DNA of 64,000 nucleotides from Pseudomonadota bacterium (GTDB lineage: Bacteria > Desulfobacterota > Syntrophobacteria > Syntrophobacterales > Syntrophobacteraceae): contig JAEZHY010000167.1 in NCBI GenBank assembly GCA_023416335.1, positions 11,640 to 75,639 of the forward strand, written 5' to 3'. Below, in pieces: positions 1 to 8,518 of the stretch (positions are counted from its first letter, which is position 1; the number at the start of each line of letters is the position of its first letter). The translations under genes were made by a program, and so were the position numbers. The notes under the pieces are model-generated. The model was given only the letters and a program-made list of their open reading frames with translations. It had not been told where the DNA came from and did not search any database.

Positions 1-147
1 CCACCCACCTATGAGAGACGCAACACAAAAAGGTAACGATTTATGCACGACCGCCTCTAAATATGGGTGTCGCACTGCAGGCACCTTGAGGCTCTTGTTT
101 CTCTTTTTTGGTTTGTGCCCCGGTTGAAGCAACAGCACGAAGTGAGC

Positions 148-348
148 GTAGGATGGGTGACAACCCATCGTTTTTCGGAACGCCCGGGAATGATTGGCCG
201 GAGAGGCATAAGTCGGTGCCTGGAAACACGGGAAAGTTGTCATACGGCAAAAGGAGTCGTATTCGATTGTCCCTGAGCTTTCCGGCGACTGAGAGGGGAA
301 CGAACCTCAAAAAACGATGGGTTCCCGCTCCGCTCTCACCCATCCTAC
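148..348. repeat. REPIN-like element, copy 1
   Basis: The element opens with GTAGGATGGGTGA and closes with its inverse TCACCCATCCTAC. Just inside each end is a second inverted block, AACCCATCGTTTTT on the left and its near-complement AAAAACGATGGGTT on the right. Two REP-like palindromes facing each other about 200 bp apart is the layout of a REPIN (paired REP sequences moved by RAYT transposases in other bacteria). Related copies are at 54239-54473 and 60201-60307. No RAYT gene is in the window. Confidence 0.7.
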
Positions 349-449
349 GGCCCTTTCCGGTTTATGCCCGTCTCTCGATAGGGCTGTGGGGCCACCGGCT
401 CTTAAGACGCCTACCCGCCCCGCCGTATCCACTTTGATGACGTACCGTT

Positions 450-475
450 GCGGCACGGTTTCCCGACCGTGCCGC
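450..475. repeat. GC hairpin repeat, family B copy 1
   Basis: Perfect arms GCGGCACGGT and ACCGTGCCGC enclose TTCCCG. The repeat lies just past the stop of the minus-strand MBL gene, but no T tract follows in that direction, so I treat it as a dispersed repeat rather than a proven terminator. Related copies are at 4564-4585, about 4629-4654 and 5218-5239. Confidence 0.65.
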
Positions 476-483
476 CTTCTTCT

Positions 484-1248
484 TTAGATCTCCACTTCAT
501 CCCCCGGTTCGGGCATGAACACCCGCACATCTTTCACACTTTCCATTACCCGCAGGATCTCGGCGCGTCGTTCTCGGCGTTCACCTCTCTGAATGTGAAC
601 GAGAGCGAGCGCGCCCGCCCCGGCCTTTTTCGCAAACTCAATACAGCTCACAACATTGCCGTGCCCCGGAATGTTTTCGTCGAGAAGAAAGGCTTCATGG
701 ATCAGGAGGCCGCATCCGCGGGCCAGGGCAAGGGACTCATCCGTCCCCGGTCCGTCGCCGCTGTAGAAGACGGACCTGCCCCCGCTTTCGATGCGGAGGG
801 CCAGATCACGCTGGGGATGTCCGGTAGGAGCGGTGCTCCAGGTCAGCCCCGCGGCCTGGATTGGATTTCCGGGCTCAACGGTCTTATACCGGAGGTCGAA
901 GCCGAGTTTGTCCAAAATGGAAGAATAGGCGAGCCGCATGATCTTTTCGATCATCTCATCCACGCCTTCCTGCCCGAGGATCAACAGCGGCTTTTTGCGC
1001 TTGGATTCCCAGAACCGGGTGAGCAGGGCGGGGATTCCGAAGTAGTGGTCTCCATGAAAGTGCGAGATCCAGACCGCGTCGAGTTCATCCGGGTCCGGGC
1101 AGATTCTCCAGAAGTAATGCGGGACTGTAAAACCGCAGTCCAGAAGGACAGAACTATTCTGCCCTTCACGTTCTTCACGAACCCAGACGGAAGTATTCGG
1201 AAGAATTTCGTCGAATGCTTCTCCGACTCCTATAAACTTCACCCGCAT
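484..1248 (-). CDS. MBL-fold metal-dependent hydrolase, RNase Z-like
   Basis: A 254-residue metallo-beta-lactamase-fold protein. The zinc-binding motif HFHGDH is at residues 63-68. Further likely ligands are the His in APTGHP, the Asp in YSGDGP and the late His in VHIQRG. The layout resembles the RNase Z/arylsulfatase branch of the superfamily, whose members cleave phosphodiesters or esters in the cytoplasm; the substrate here is unknown. The frame is open 26 codons further upstream, but ATG at 1248 is preceded by AGGAGGC at good spacing and begins directly with the first strand of the fold. No signal peptide is seen. It stands alone on the minus strand, divergent from the peptidase gene. Confidence 0.8.
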   Translation of the reverse strand: MRVKFIGVGEAFDEILPNTSVWVREEREGQNSSVLLDCGFTVPHYFWRICPDPDELDAVWISHFHGDHYFGIPALLTRFWESKRKKPLLILGQEGVDEMIEKIMRLAYSSILDKLGFDLRYKTVEPGNPIQAAGLTWSTAPTGHPQRDLALRIESGGRSVFYSGDGPGTDESLALARGCGLLIHEAFLLDENIPGHGNVVSCIEFAKKAGAGALALVHIQRGERRERRAEILRVMESVKDVRVFMPEPGDEVEI

Positions 1249-1326
1249 GGTTGCCTCCTGTTCAAGACCGCCTCCACCTAAATTAAAGCAGAACATCTCC
1301 GATGGATTATCCATAGTAGTCAGCAC

Positions 1327-1586
1327 GCGAAGACGCGAAGAAGGTTATAATGAGGCACGGAGATTTTGTGATTGTACCGGCATCGGCTGAATTTTACACG
1401 TTCGTTGTCATTGAGACATTTCCTCTCCATTTTTCTTCGCGGTTTCGCGTGAGAAATATCAGTACTTGTTTGCCGGTAAAATCAAAATTTGTTTAGACGA
1501 TTCTTACGTCTTACATTAAGGAATTATGTGCAGTTCTCAACTGAACGGGGCACGTGCACTTTCGACTATTTATCAGGAGCGCTTTA
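1327..1586. other. Divergent intergenic region with an inverted repeat
   Basis: Upstream region shared by the minus-strand hydrolase and the plus-strand peptidase. Near 1324-1344 is CACGCGAAGACGCGAAGAA, answered near 1433-1452 by TTCTTCGCGGTTTCGCGTG, an imperfect long inverted repeat. A similar sequence occurs near 52776-52802, so it is probably another dispersed repeat. I cannot place a promoter confidently. Confidence 0.4.
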
Positions 1587-4511
1587 ATGGCGGAAAACAA
1601 AAACTTCGAACTCGTATTCTCAAGACAAATTCCCGAACTGAAAAGCCAGGCCAGGTTCTACAGGCATCTTCAGACCGGCGCCGAAGTGTTGTCCGTGAGC
1701 AATGAAGACGACAATAAAGTATTCGGCATCTCCTTTAGAACTCCGCCTTCCGATTCGACCGGGGTCGCTCACATCCTGGAACATTCGGTACTCTGCGGCT
1801 CGCGCAAGTATCCCGTTAAAGAACCCTTTGTGGAACTCATAAAAGGATCGCTCAAGACATTCCTCAATGCTTTCACCTATCCCGACAAGACGTGTTATCC
1901 CGTTGCCAGTCAGAACGTCCAGGACTTCTATAACCTCGTCGACGTTTATCTCGATGCGGTCTTCCACCCACGGATACCGCCTCTCATTTTCCAGCAGGAA
2001 GGGTGGCATTATGAGCTGGAAAAGCCGGAAGATCCCCTTACCATCAAGGGTGTCGTCTACAATGAGATGAAGGGGGCCTATTCCTCGCCCGACGGGTTGC
2101 TGTCGGAACTCTCCCAGCAATCCCTTTTTCCGGACGTGACTTACGGCCTGGACTCCGGCGGCGACCCCAAAGTCATTCCGGCATTGACATACGAACAGTT
2201 CAAGTTATTCCATACCAGGCTCTATCATCCATCGAATGCCCGGATTTTCTTCTTCGGAAATGACGACCCCGACCGCAGGCTGGACATCCTGGAGGAATAC
2301 CTCAAGGAATTCGGCAAGACGGCTCCCGACTCGGCCGTCAGACTTCAGCCTCGCAAAAGCGAGCCCACCAGGATCGTCCGTGCTTATGCAGCGGGAACCG
2401 AAGACCCAGCCGATCAAAACGGCCAGAGAGGCTTCGTGACCGTGAACTGGCTGCTTTCAGAGTCTACCGACACGGACCTCAACCTCGCTTTTCAAATCCT
2501 GGAGTATGTCCTGCTGGGCATGCCGGGATCGCCTCTGAAAAAAGCGCTGATAGATTCCGGCCTGGGCGAAGATCTTGCGGGGATCGGTCTGGAAACGGAA
2601 CTGCGGCACATGTTCTTTTCGACCGGCCTGAAGGGGATCCGTTCCGAGGACGCCGAGAAGGTCGAAGACCTCATATTCGAAACACTCACCCGCCTGGTGG
2701 AAGAGGGCATAGATCCGGCGGCGATCGAGGCCGGAGTCAATACGATCGAGTTCCGCCTGCGGGAAAATAATTACGGGAACTTCCCGCAGGGTCTCGTCCT
2801 CATGCTGCGATCGCTTTCGACGTGGCTCCACGATAGCGATCCGACCGCTCTTCTCTCCTTCGAAGCACCCCTCGCACGCGTGAAGGAGCAGCTGAAATCC
2901 GGAGGATATTTCGAGGGCCTCATCCGCCGGTACCTGCTCGAAAATCCGCACCGGTCGGTCGTTATCCTCAAACCGGAACATGGATTTGGAGAAAAAGAGC
3001 AGCAGGAGGAAGACCGGCATCTCGAAGGAATAAAGTCCCGAATGTCCGAAGGCGATATCGCCTCGATAATCCAAAATACCGCGACCCTTCAGAAGATGCA
3101 GTCCACTCCCGATTCCCCCGAAGCCCTTGCGACTATTCCCGTCCTCAAGGTCTCCGATCTGGACCGGCAAAACAAGTTGATCCCGATCGAACCGGGACCG
3201 GTCGAAGGGGTCCAGGGCTTTTATCACGATCTTTTTACGAGCGGCATTACCTACCTGGATGTCGGCTTCAACCTCCGGTCACTGCCGCAGGAGTACCTGC
3301 CCTATGCCCAGTTGTTCGGACGCGCGCTTTTGGAGATGGGGACCGATTTCCACGACTATGTCGCGCTTTCGCAGAAGATCAGCCAAAAAACGGGCGGCAT
3401 CCGGCCCGATGTCTTCACTTCCACCATACACGGGGAGAATGAGCCCGCGGTGTGGCTCTTCCTTCGCGCCAAGAGCATGGTGCCTCAGACTGTCGAACTC
3501 GCCGATATTCTTGGGGAGGTGATCGGGGCTGTCAAACTCGACAACCGGGAGAGGTTCCGCCAGATCGTCCTGGAAGAAAAGGCGAAGCAGGAACGAAGAA
3601 TCGTCCCCAACGGGCATCAGTTCGTAAATACGCGCATTCGAGCCCATTTCAACCATGCCGACTGGGCAAGGGAAGTTATGGCCGGAATCAACTACTTTCT
3701 TTTTCTGAAGCGTCTCGCAGGGGAAATCGACGGGAACTGGGGCAAGGTCCGTAAAGACCTGGAAAACGTCAGGCGTATGCTGACCAACCGGTCGAACATG
3801 GTTTTCAACCTCACCGTGGACAGAAAGGAGCTCCACTCGATTGAACCTGCCGTGCACAATTTCCTCAAGTCGCTCCCCAACGGTTCCGCCGACCGGAAAT
3901 CCTGGGACCCGGAGCCGCTCCCAAGGTATGAAGGTCTCATGATCCCGTCCCAGGTTAACTTCGTGGGAAAAGGGGCAGACCTTTACGCGGATGGATACCG
4001 GTTCCACGGTTCGAGCCTGGTAATCGTGGGATACCTGCGCACCTCCTGGCTCTGGGAACGGATCCGGGTCCAGGGAGGCGCCTACGGTGGCCTGTGTGTG
4101 TTCGACCGCAATTCGGGAGTCTTCTCCTTCCTCTCGTACCGCGATCCCAACCTGCGAAAGACGGTCGATAATTTTGACGGTTCGGCACAATTTCTCCGAA
4201 CGGCAAACCTGAGCGAAGACGAAGTTCGAAAGGCCATCATCGGGGCCATCGGGGATATGGACAGCTACATGCTGCCTGATTCCAAGGGGTATGTCTCCAT
4301 GCTCCGCCATCTCACAAACGATTCGGAAGAGCATCGGCAGCTTATGCGGGAGCAGATCCTGGGCACGACGGTCGGTGACTTCAGGGCCTTCGCCGACGTG
4401 CTGGACCGTGTCGCCGGTGACGGAATAGTCAAAGTCATCGGCTCGCAGACCGCAATCGATTCGGCCTTGAAAGAAAAGCCCGGCTGGCTGCAGAAGTGTA
4501 AGCTGTTGTGA
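1587..4511 (+). CDS. M16C family zinc metallopeptidase, presequence protease-like
   Basis: A 974-residue insulinase-superfamily protease of the PreP/Cym1 type (M16C), which degrades oligopeptides inside a closed two-half chamber. The inverted zinc motif HILEH is at residues 62-66, and the distal Glu ligand lies in YNEMKGAYSSP near residue 160. The C-terminal half carries the conserved RIRVQGGAYGG loop that completes the active site in this family. The length is typical for a single-chain M16C enzyme. The frame is open 11 codons earlier, but ATG at 1587 has AGGAG at the right distance. No signal peptide is visible, so a cytoplasmic role in peptide turnover is likely. It is monocistronic. Confidence 0.88.
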   Translation: MAENKNFELVFSRQIPELKSQARFYRHLQTGAEVLSVSNEDDNKVFGISFRTPPSDSTGVAHILEHSVLCGSRKYPVKEPFVELIKGSLKTFLNAFTYPDKTCYPVASQNVQDFYNLVDVYLDAVFHPRIPPLIFQQEGWHYELEKPEDPLTIKGVVYNEMKGAYSSPDGLLSELSQQSLFPDVTYGLDSGGDPKVIPALTYEQFKLFHTRLYHPSNARIFFFGNDDPDRRLDILEEYLKEFGKTAPDSAVRLQPRKSEPTRIVRAYAAGTEDPADQNGQRGFVTVNWLLSESTDTDLNLAFQILEYVLLGMPGSPLKKALIDSGLGEDLAGIGLETELRHMFFSTGLKGIRSEDAEKVEDLIFETLTRLVEEGIDPAAIEAGVNTIEFRLRENNYGNFPQGLVLMLRSLSTWLHDSDPTALLSFEAPLARVKEQLKSGGYFEGLIRRYLLENPHRSVVILKPEHGFGEKEQQEEDRHLEGIKSRMSEGDIASIIQNTATLQKMQSTPDSPEALATIPVLKVSDLDRQNKLIPIEPGPVEGVQGFYHDLFTSGITYLDVGFNLRSLPQEYLPYAQLFGRALLEMGTDFHDYVALSQKISQKTGGIRPDVFTSTIHGENEPAVWLFLRAKSMVPQTVELADILGEVIGAVKLDNRERFRQIVLEEKAKQERRIVPNGHQFVNTRIRAHFNHADWAREVMAGINYFLFLKRLAGEIDGNWGKVRKDLENVRRMLTNRSNMVFNLTVDRKELHSIEPAVHNFLKSLPNGSADRKSWDPEPLPRYEGLMIPSQVNFVGKGADLYADGYRFHGSSLVIVGYLRTSWLWERIRVQGGAYGGLCVFDRNSGVFSFLSYRDPNLRKTVDNFDGSAQFLRTANLSEDEVRKAIIGAIGDMDSYMLPDSKGYVSMLRHLTNDSEEHRQLMREQILGTTVGDFRAFADVLDRVAGDGIVKVIGSQTAIDSALKEKPGWLQKCKLL

Positions 4512-4563
4512 TTGGATGTTCGACTCGCCCGATGGCTTGACCTGCCCGTTGCCCCCCGGAAAT

Positions 4564-4585
4564 GGCGCGGTTTCCCAACCGCGCC
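4564..4585. repeat. GC hairpin repeat, family B copy 2
   Basis: Arms GGCGCGGT and ACCGCGCC enclose TTCCCA. It matches the other family B copies in the loop and in the purine/pyrimidine pattern of the arms. It lies about 50 bp after the peptidase stop codon and could slow transcription there, although no T tract follows. Confidence 0.55.
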
Positions 4586-4628
4586 ATGACCAATTGGCGG
4601 CTCCGGAGATCTGCTCGACCGGGATTGG

Positions 4629-4654
4629 CTGCACGGTCGGGAAACCGTGCCGCA
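4629..4654. repeat. GC hairpin repeat, family B copy 3, inverted
   Basis: Inverse orientation of copy 1: GCACGGT, loop CGGGAA, ACCGTGC. The core is identical to copy 1 read on the other strand. It lies 45 bp from copy 2, so the two form an inverted pair. Confidence 0.55.
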
Positions 4655-4756
4655 ACGAGGTGGGAAACCATCAAATGAAAACGGGATCATTCGAGAGAGG
4701 GCGGCAGGGACTCGATGTCCGTGCACAAGCGCAAAAGGCTCTGGAATGATGCTTAA

Positions 4757-4778
4757 CCGCTGGTTCCCAAGGTCCGCC
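4757..4778. repeat. Dispersed repeat, family C copy 1
   Basis: The block containing CCGCTGGTTCCCAAGGTCC is identical over 22 bases to the reverse complement of 8266-8287. A closely related copy is at about 5150-5168, and an inverted partial copy (GTCCGCCTTGGGAAC) is at about 5075-5089. Confidence 0.6.
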
Positions 4779-4837
4779 TCATTGCCATAAACTTAACAGC
4801 TTCCTCGACCTGCGCTGAAGGCGCTGAATAATTAGAG

Positions 4838-4857
4838 CCCAGGGTAATCACCCTGGG
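4838..4857. repeat. Hairpin repeat, family D
   Basis: Perfect arms CCCAGGGT and ACCCTGGG with a four-base loop AATC. A second copy with a 12-base loop is at 4983-5010, and a decayed version may be present near 6007-6035. Confidence 0.55.
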
Positions 4858-4887
4858 TATGTCGGGAACATCCGGAATTGCATTACT

Positions 4888-4952
4888 CTGAAAGGGTTAA
4901 ATAGAATGTCTCCAAGCTCCGACGCGTTGACGGTTTTATGTAACCCTTTCAG
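4888..4952. repeat. Inverted repeat with 12-bp arms
   Basis: CTGAAAGGGTTA at 4888-4899 is answered by TAACCCTTTCAG at 4941-4952. It lies between two family D hairpins, so the 4838-5040 segment looks like one composite palindromic element. Confidence 0.6.
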
Positions 4953-5217
4953 GGTAAAAGGAAAATTATGGTCTGCGCGATCCCCAGGGTGGCGCTCCGC
5001 TGACCCTGGGCTATTCCTATTTAGCGCTTTCAGCGCAAAAAGCGAGCCGGTTCGCTTAAGTTGACGCATATGAGGTCCGCCTTGGGAACCCCGTCCCCGG
5101 AAGCTCCTGCTTCTTCCTCGCGGCCTGGCTCTGCTTACCCCATAACTTCCGTTGGTTCCCAAGGTCCCGCTCATTAGCGTCATAAGCACCCGAGGATTCT
5201 TCACCCCAAGAGTTGCG

Positions 5218-5239
5218 GCGCGGTTTCCTGACCGCGCCA
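5218..5239. repeat. GC hairpin repeat, family B copy 4
   Basis: Arms GGCGCGGT and ACCGCGCC enclose TTCCTG. It differs from copy 2 only in the loop. Confidence 0.55.
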
Positions 5240-5665
5240 CCTCCCTCGGGTACGTTCGGTCGGAAACCGACGAGAGCCTGCGATCTCACCGCAATATCTC
5301 TGATTCTTGACCCTAGGATCGGGGGTAAACAGACATCCACAGTGTGCGCATTGGATCATGGATTCCTCCTCAAAGCCGGGAAACCATAAACCCGGCCGGA
5401 AGAAGAATCATGAAAGCAAATCCGAAGGAAAGAAACCAGAGGCAGGGAGCAGAAGGATCGTGAATGGAAAAAATGAAGAACAACAAAAAAAGATTAGCCG
5501 GTTTCCCTACCTGAAAAACACCTTCTTTATAATGCGCTGCGATTCCGTCCCTGATTGCATAGGGAAAATAAAAAAAATCACCGGGATGCGGATAGATCTT
5601 TGAAAACCGAATAGAAAAATTCCTCTTTCGCCGGGCCGGAGGCGACGGGTGCTCTCCGAGACCCC

Positions 5666-5699
5666 GACGCAAACCGACCCGGGTTGGCCGGTTTGCGTC
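5666..5699. repeat. Perfect 11-bp inverted repeat
   Basis: GACGCAAACCG at 5666-5676 is answered by CGGTTTGCGTC at 5689-5699 around a 12-base loop. No T tract follows on the plus strand, so a terminator is not proven. It immediately precedes the TCAGGCTTTGTC repeat run. Confidence 0.5.
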
Positions 5700-5728
5700 A
5701 ATAATCGATAACCGTCTCTCCGCCCCAC

Positions 5729-5865
5729 CGTGTCAGGCTTTGTCAACTCATTTCAGCCTTTGTCAGACATCTGTCAGACTCTCTGTCAGGGTTTATCAGG
5801 GTTACAAATCTCTTCTATCAGGCTTTGTCGGGGGGCATCAGGCGTTGTTAGGCTTTATCAAGGTT
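5729..5865. repeat. Degenerate tandem repeat with TCAGGCTTTGTC-like units
   Basis: Units such as TCAGGCTTTGTCA, TCAGCCTTTGTCAG, TCAGGGTTTATCAGG, TCAGGCTTTGTCGG, TCAGGCGTTG and TTAGGCTTTATCA follow one another at irregular spacing of about 10-35 bases, all in the same orientation. The variable unit and spacing exclude a CRISPR array. It may be a decayed tandem array or a cluster of protein-binding sites; I cannot tell which. Confidence 0.45.
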
Positions 5866-6478
5866 GAAGGAATTCCGGGCAGGGTGTCAATGCCTGCAGA
5901 AGAGGGAACGAGGCAGGAAAGTGGAAAAGCAGAATTCAAAATACCTGCTGCATGGTATCATGCCGTCCCATCCTTCGGGGAAATCGGAGCATCAGCTTGT
6001 CCAATCCCGGGCAGCGCTCCTTTGACCTCGGGCTATTGGCTATGCAGCGCTTTCGGCGCAGCAGAAAGACCCGACTCTTAAGTTGAAGCCCGTCCCCGGA
6101 AGCTCCTGCTTCTTCCTCGCCGGCCGGACTCCGCTTGCCCCCATAACTTTGCCTTCCCACACCTCATTTCGCCCGTGTCCCGGCGGCTTTTGCGGTGCAG
6201 CGCTCCTTTGCGGCAGATACTCCAGAATTTTCCCCGATTTTGGATAGACACGGGCGGCTTTTCTGATGTAAACCTGATGCGTTAAATGTTCCGTACCAGT
6301 TGCAGGCAAGCCGGCAAGGTCCCCTCAATCATCATTTGAGAAAATATGGAAGAGACCGGGTAACCTTCTTGACCCCCTCGCATGTAAGAATGCGCCGGAG
6401 TTTCAATACTTTGTTCCCGCTCGCCTTTGCAACACGGCACTAAATTCAACTCAAATAAAAATATCACTGGAGGATTTG

Positions 6479-6895
6479 ATGGAAAGAACTCTTTCGATCA
6501 TCAAGCCGGATGGAGTCGGCAAGGGGCTGATCGGCGAAGTGGTCAAGCGTTTCGAAGGGGCAGGCATCAGAATTGCCGCAATGAAGATGGTCCGGCTGAG
6601 CATCGAGCAGGCGAAGCAGTTTTATGAGGTGCACAAGGAACGGCCTTTTTACGCCTCCCTTACCGAGTTCATGTCTTCGGGACCGATCGTTGCGATGGTT
6701 CTCGAAGGCGAGAACGTCATCCGGAGGAACCGGGAACTGATGGGGGCCACCAATCCGAAGGACGCCGCACCGGGTACGATCCGCCGCGAATATGCGGACA
6801 ACGTGGAACACAACATAGTCCACGGATCGGACGCTCCCGAGACGGCTGCCCAGGAAATCAGGTTTTTCTTCAACGATCTTGAAATCCAGCGCTAA
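6479..6895 (+). CDS. ndk: Nucleoside diphosphate kinase
   Basis: A 138-residue NDP kinase, the usual length for the bacterial hexameric or tetrameric enzyme. It moves the gamma phosphate of ATP onto nucleoside diphosphates through a phosphohistidine. The N-terminal [12 protein letters not shown] strand with its conserved lysine, and the catalytic histidine H115 in NIVHGSD, are present. TTG at 6476 is also in frame, but ATG at 6479 follows GGAGG by five bases and fits better. The transglycosylase gene starts 22 bases downstream, so the two may be co-transcribed although their roles are unrelated. Confidence 0.97.
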   Translation: MERTLSIIKPDGVGKGLIGEVVKRFEGAGIRIAAMKMVRLSIEQAKQFYEVHKERPFYASLTEFMSSGPIVAMVLEGENVIRRNRELMGATNPKDAAPGTIRREYADNVEHNIVHGSDAPETAAQEIRFFFNDLEIQR

Positions 6896-6917
6896 AGGTA
6901 AGAAGAGAGGTTTTGAG

Positions 6918-8195
6918 ATGAAAGGCCAGGGTCAAAGTCGGAAGCTCCTGTTCTGCTTGGTCGCTTTGGTTCTGCTTCTCGGAATGAGCGGCTGCAGTTC
7001 GGTCCAGACAAACAATGCCGCGCAGCAACCTGCTGGTGTTCCCGAAAAAACGGTTGAGGCTCCGCAGCCTGCGGTAGCTCCTCAGCAGGTCTTTGTGACC
7101 GCTCCGTACTTTCCGGCGCCAAGCAGCATCGACCTGTGCGGCGAGCCTGTTCCTCTCCAGGTCGAAGAGGTATACGAGCGTTTCGACAGGGAGTTTACCC
7201 TGGTAGTATATAACCATGCGCAGGTCTATCTCTGGCTGAAGCGCATGGAGCGCTATTTCCCCTTCATCGAGGAAAAGCTTCGGCAGTATAATCTGCCGGA
7301 CGACCTGAAATGGGTGGCAATAGCCGAAAGCGACCTGCAGCCGACCGCCGTTTCCCCCAAGGGAGCGGCGGGGCCCTGGCAGTTTATGTCGAGCACGGGA
7401 GCGGCTTACGGGCTCGATCAGAGAGGATCCGTAGACAGGCGGTACGATTTCGAGCGCGCTACGGAAAGCGCTTTCCTCTTCCTGAACGACCTGTATCAGA
7501 GGTATCGAAACTGGGCTTTGGCGATAGCTGCTTATAACTGCGGTGGGGGGCGGGTAAACGAAAGCCAGAGGTCGCAGGGCGTTACGGATTATTATCGTCT
7601 GAAGCTTCCGCTGGAAACCGAACGCTATGTCATGAGAATCATTGCCATCAAGGCGGTCCTTAGCAATCCTTCTCAGTACGGCTACGATCTGCCGAAGGGC
7701 TGCGGGTATGGGGAACTGAAACTGGATTGTGTGCGGGTCTCCCTGCCCCGGTCCGTTCCGATTCAGACCCTTGCCGGGTCTGCCGGGATCAGCTACCGTG
7801 AGTTCAAGAGGCTCAACCCGGTATTTCGCGCGGACGACGTGCCCGCCGGAAACCACGAGGTAAAACTCCCGGAAGGATGCGGCAAAGGCTTCGAGCAGAA
7901 CTGCAAAGTGGGCTTCATCCAAACGGCTTCTTCGGCCCCGGCAGCAGCACAGCGGGAAGATACTCCCGTGCCTGCCGCCGCTTCGGCCCGGCCGGAAGCC
8001 CCCAAAGCTCAACCCAAAGCTGCCGAACCGGTAAAAGCTCAGAAGAAGCCCGTCGAGAAAACCTATACCGTCAAGAAGGGAGACACTCTTTCCGGGATTG
8101 CGCAACGGTTCGATACGACCGGGCAGGCCCTGAAGAATGCAAACAAGCTGAAGTCAGCAGACCTTCAGCCGGGACAAAAACTCCGGATTCCTTGA
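6918..8195 (+). CDS. Lipoprotein lytic murein transglycosylase with LysM, MltD-like
   Basis: A 425-residue cell-wall enzyme. The first 26 residues are a lipoprotein signal ending in LLGMSGC, with Cys26 as the lipidated residue. The SLT domain follows, with the catalytic glutamate in AIAESDLQP near residue 137 and the conserved GAAGPWQFM and IAAYNCGGG blocks. A Pro/Ala-rich linker near 345-375 leads to one C-terminal LysM peptidoglycan-binding domain (TYTVKKGDTLSGIAQRF). E. coli MltD has the same order but usually two LysM repeats. A longer frame starts inside ndk; ATG at 6918 is preferred because AGAGAGG precedes it and the signal peptide begins there. It probably acts at the inner face of the outer membrane. 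Confidence 0.9.
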   Translation: MKGQGQSRKLLFCLVALVLLLGMSGCSSVQTNNAAQQPAGVPEKTVEAPQPAVAPQQVFVTAPYFPAPSSIDLCGEPVPLQVEEVYERFDREFTLVVYNHAQVYLWLKRMERYFPFIEEKLRQYNLPDDLKWVAIAESDLQPTAVSPKGAAGPWQFMSSTGAAYGLDQRGSVDRRYDFERATESAFLFLNDLYQRYRNWALAIAAYNCGGGRVNESQRSQGVTDYYRLKLPLETERYVMRIIAIKAVLSNPSQYGYDLPKGCGYGELKLDCVRVSLPRSVPIQTLAGSAGISYREFKRLNPVFRADDVPAGNHEVKLPEGCGKGFEQNCKVGFIQTASSAPAAAQREDTPVPAAASARPEAPKAQPKAAEPVKAQKKPVEKTYTVKKGDTLSGIAQRFDTTGQALKNANKLKSADLQPGQKLRIP

Positions 8196-8518
8196 GTGGA
8201 AGAGCAGCAAGGGCTGATAGCGGCACTTATTATAGACGAGTGAACGGCACGGATGAGCTAGCCAGGGCGGACCTTGGGAACCAGCGGCGTGTTTCCATAA
8301 AGCAAAACATTATTCCCTGGCTTACCCTTAACTGGAACTACCCAGCCCCTTCGGGGCGGTTCCGGCTGCTCCATTTTGAAGCTTGGAACCCAACCATTCT
8401 CGTTTATTGACGGATTTGGAACAACCTCGTTATGTGAAAAGTTCTGAACTGAATCACTCACCGCCGGACGGGAAGCGGTTATTCTCTTCCGCGCGGCTTC
8501 GCCTTCAAAGGGAATCAG
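8196..8518. other. Non-coding gap with repeat fragments
   Basis: No gene is seen. It contains a family C repeat (8266-8287, inverted) and then a family D-like decayed segment with a CCCCTTCGGGG hairpin near 8347. The deacetylase gene begins at the right edge. Confidence 0.5.
8266..8287. repeat. Dispersed repeat, family C copy on the opposite strand
   Basis: Reverse complement of the block at 4757-4778, identical over all 22 bases. Its presence 3.5 kb away shows that the family is dispersed rather than local. Confidence 0.6.

Larger units (their letters stand above)
1..483. other. Non-coding stretch with repeats
   Basis: No convincing gene is visible here. It holds a REPIN-like element (148-348) and a 26-bp hairpin repeat (450-475), each listed separately. 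The short open frames are GC-rich shadows across these repeats and lack ribosome binding sites. Confidence 0.6.
4512..6478. other. Two-kilobase repeat-filled non-coding region
   Basis: Almost 2 kb without a supported gene. It holds at least four kinds of repeats: GC hairpins (family B), CCGCTGGTTCCCAAGGTCC blocks, CCCAGGGT/ACCCTGGG hairpins, and a direct-repeat pair containing CCGTCCCCGGAAGCTCCTGC at about 5091 and 6089. A run of TCAGGCTTTGTC-like units lies at about 5729-5865. A lysine-rich open frame at 5307-5603 (98 codons) sits in an AT-richer island but has no clear ribosome binding site; it may be a gene remnant. Confidence 0.6.

Noticed and set aside
3279..4655. 458-codon open frame on the minus strand opposite the M16C peptidase
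   Set aside because: Antisense shadow; its start lies inside a hairpin repeat and the sequence shows no domain.
5307..5603. 98-codon lysine-rich frame in the repeat region
   Set aside because: It is AT-richer than its surroundings but has no ribosome binding site or family match, so it is noted only as a possible remnant.
5729..5865. CRISPR array
   Set aside because: The units differ from each other and the spacing is irregular; no cas gene is present.
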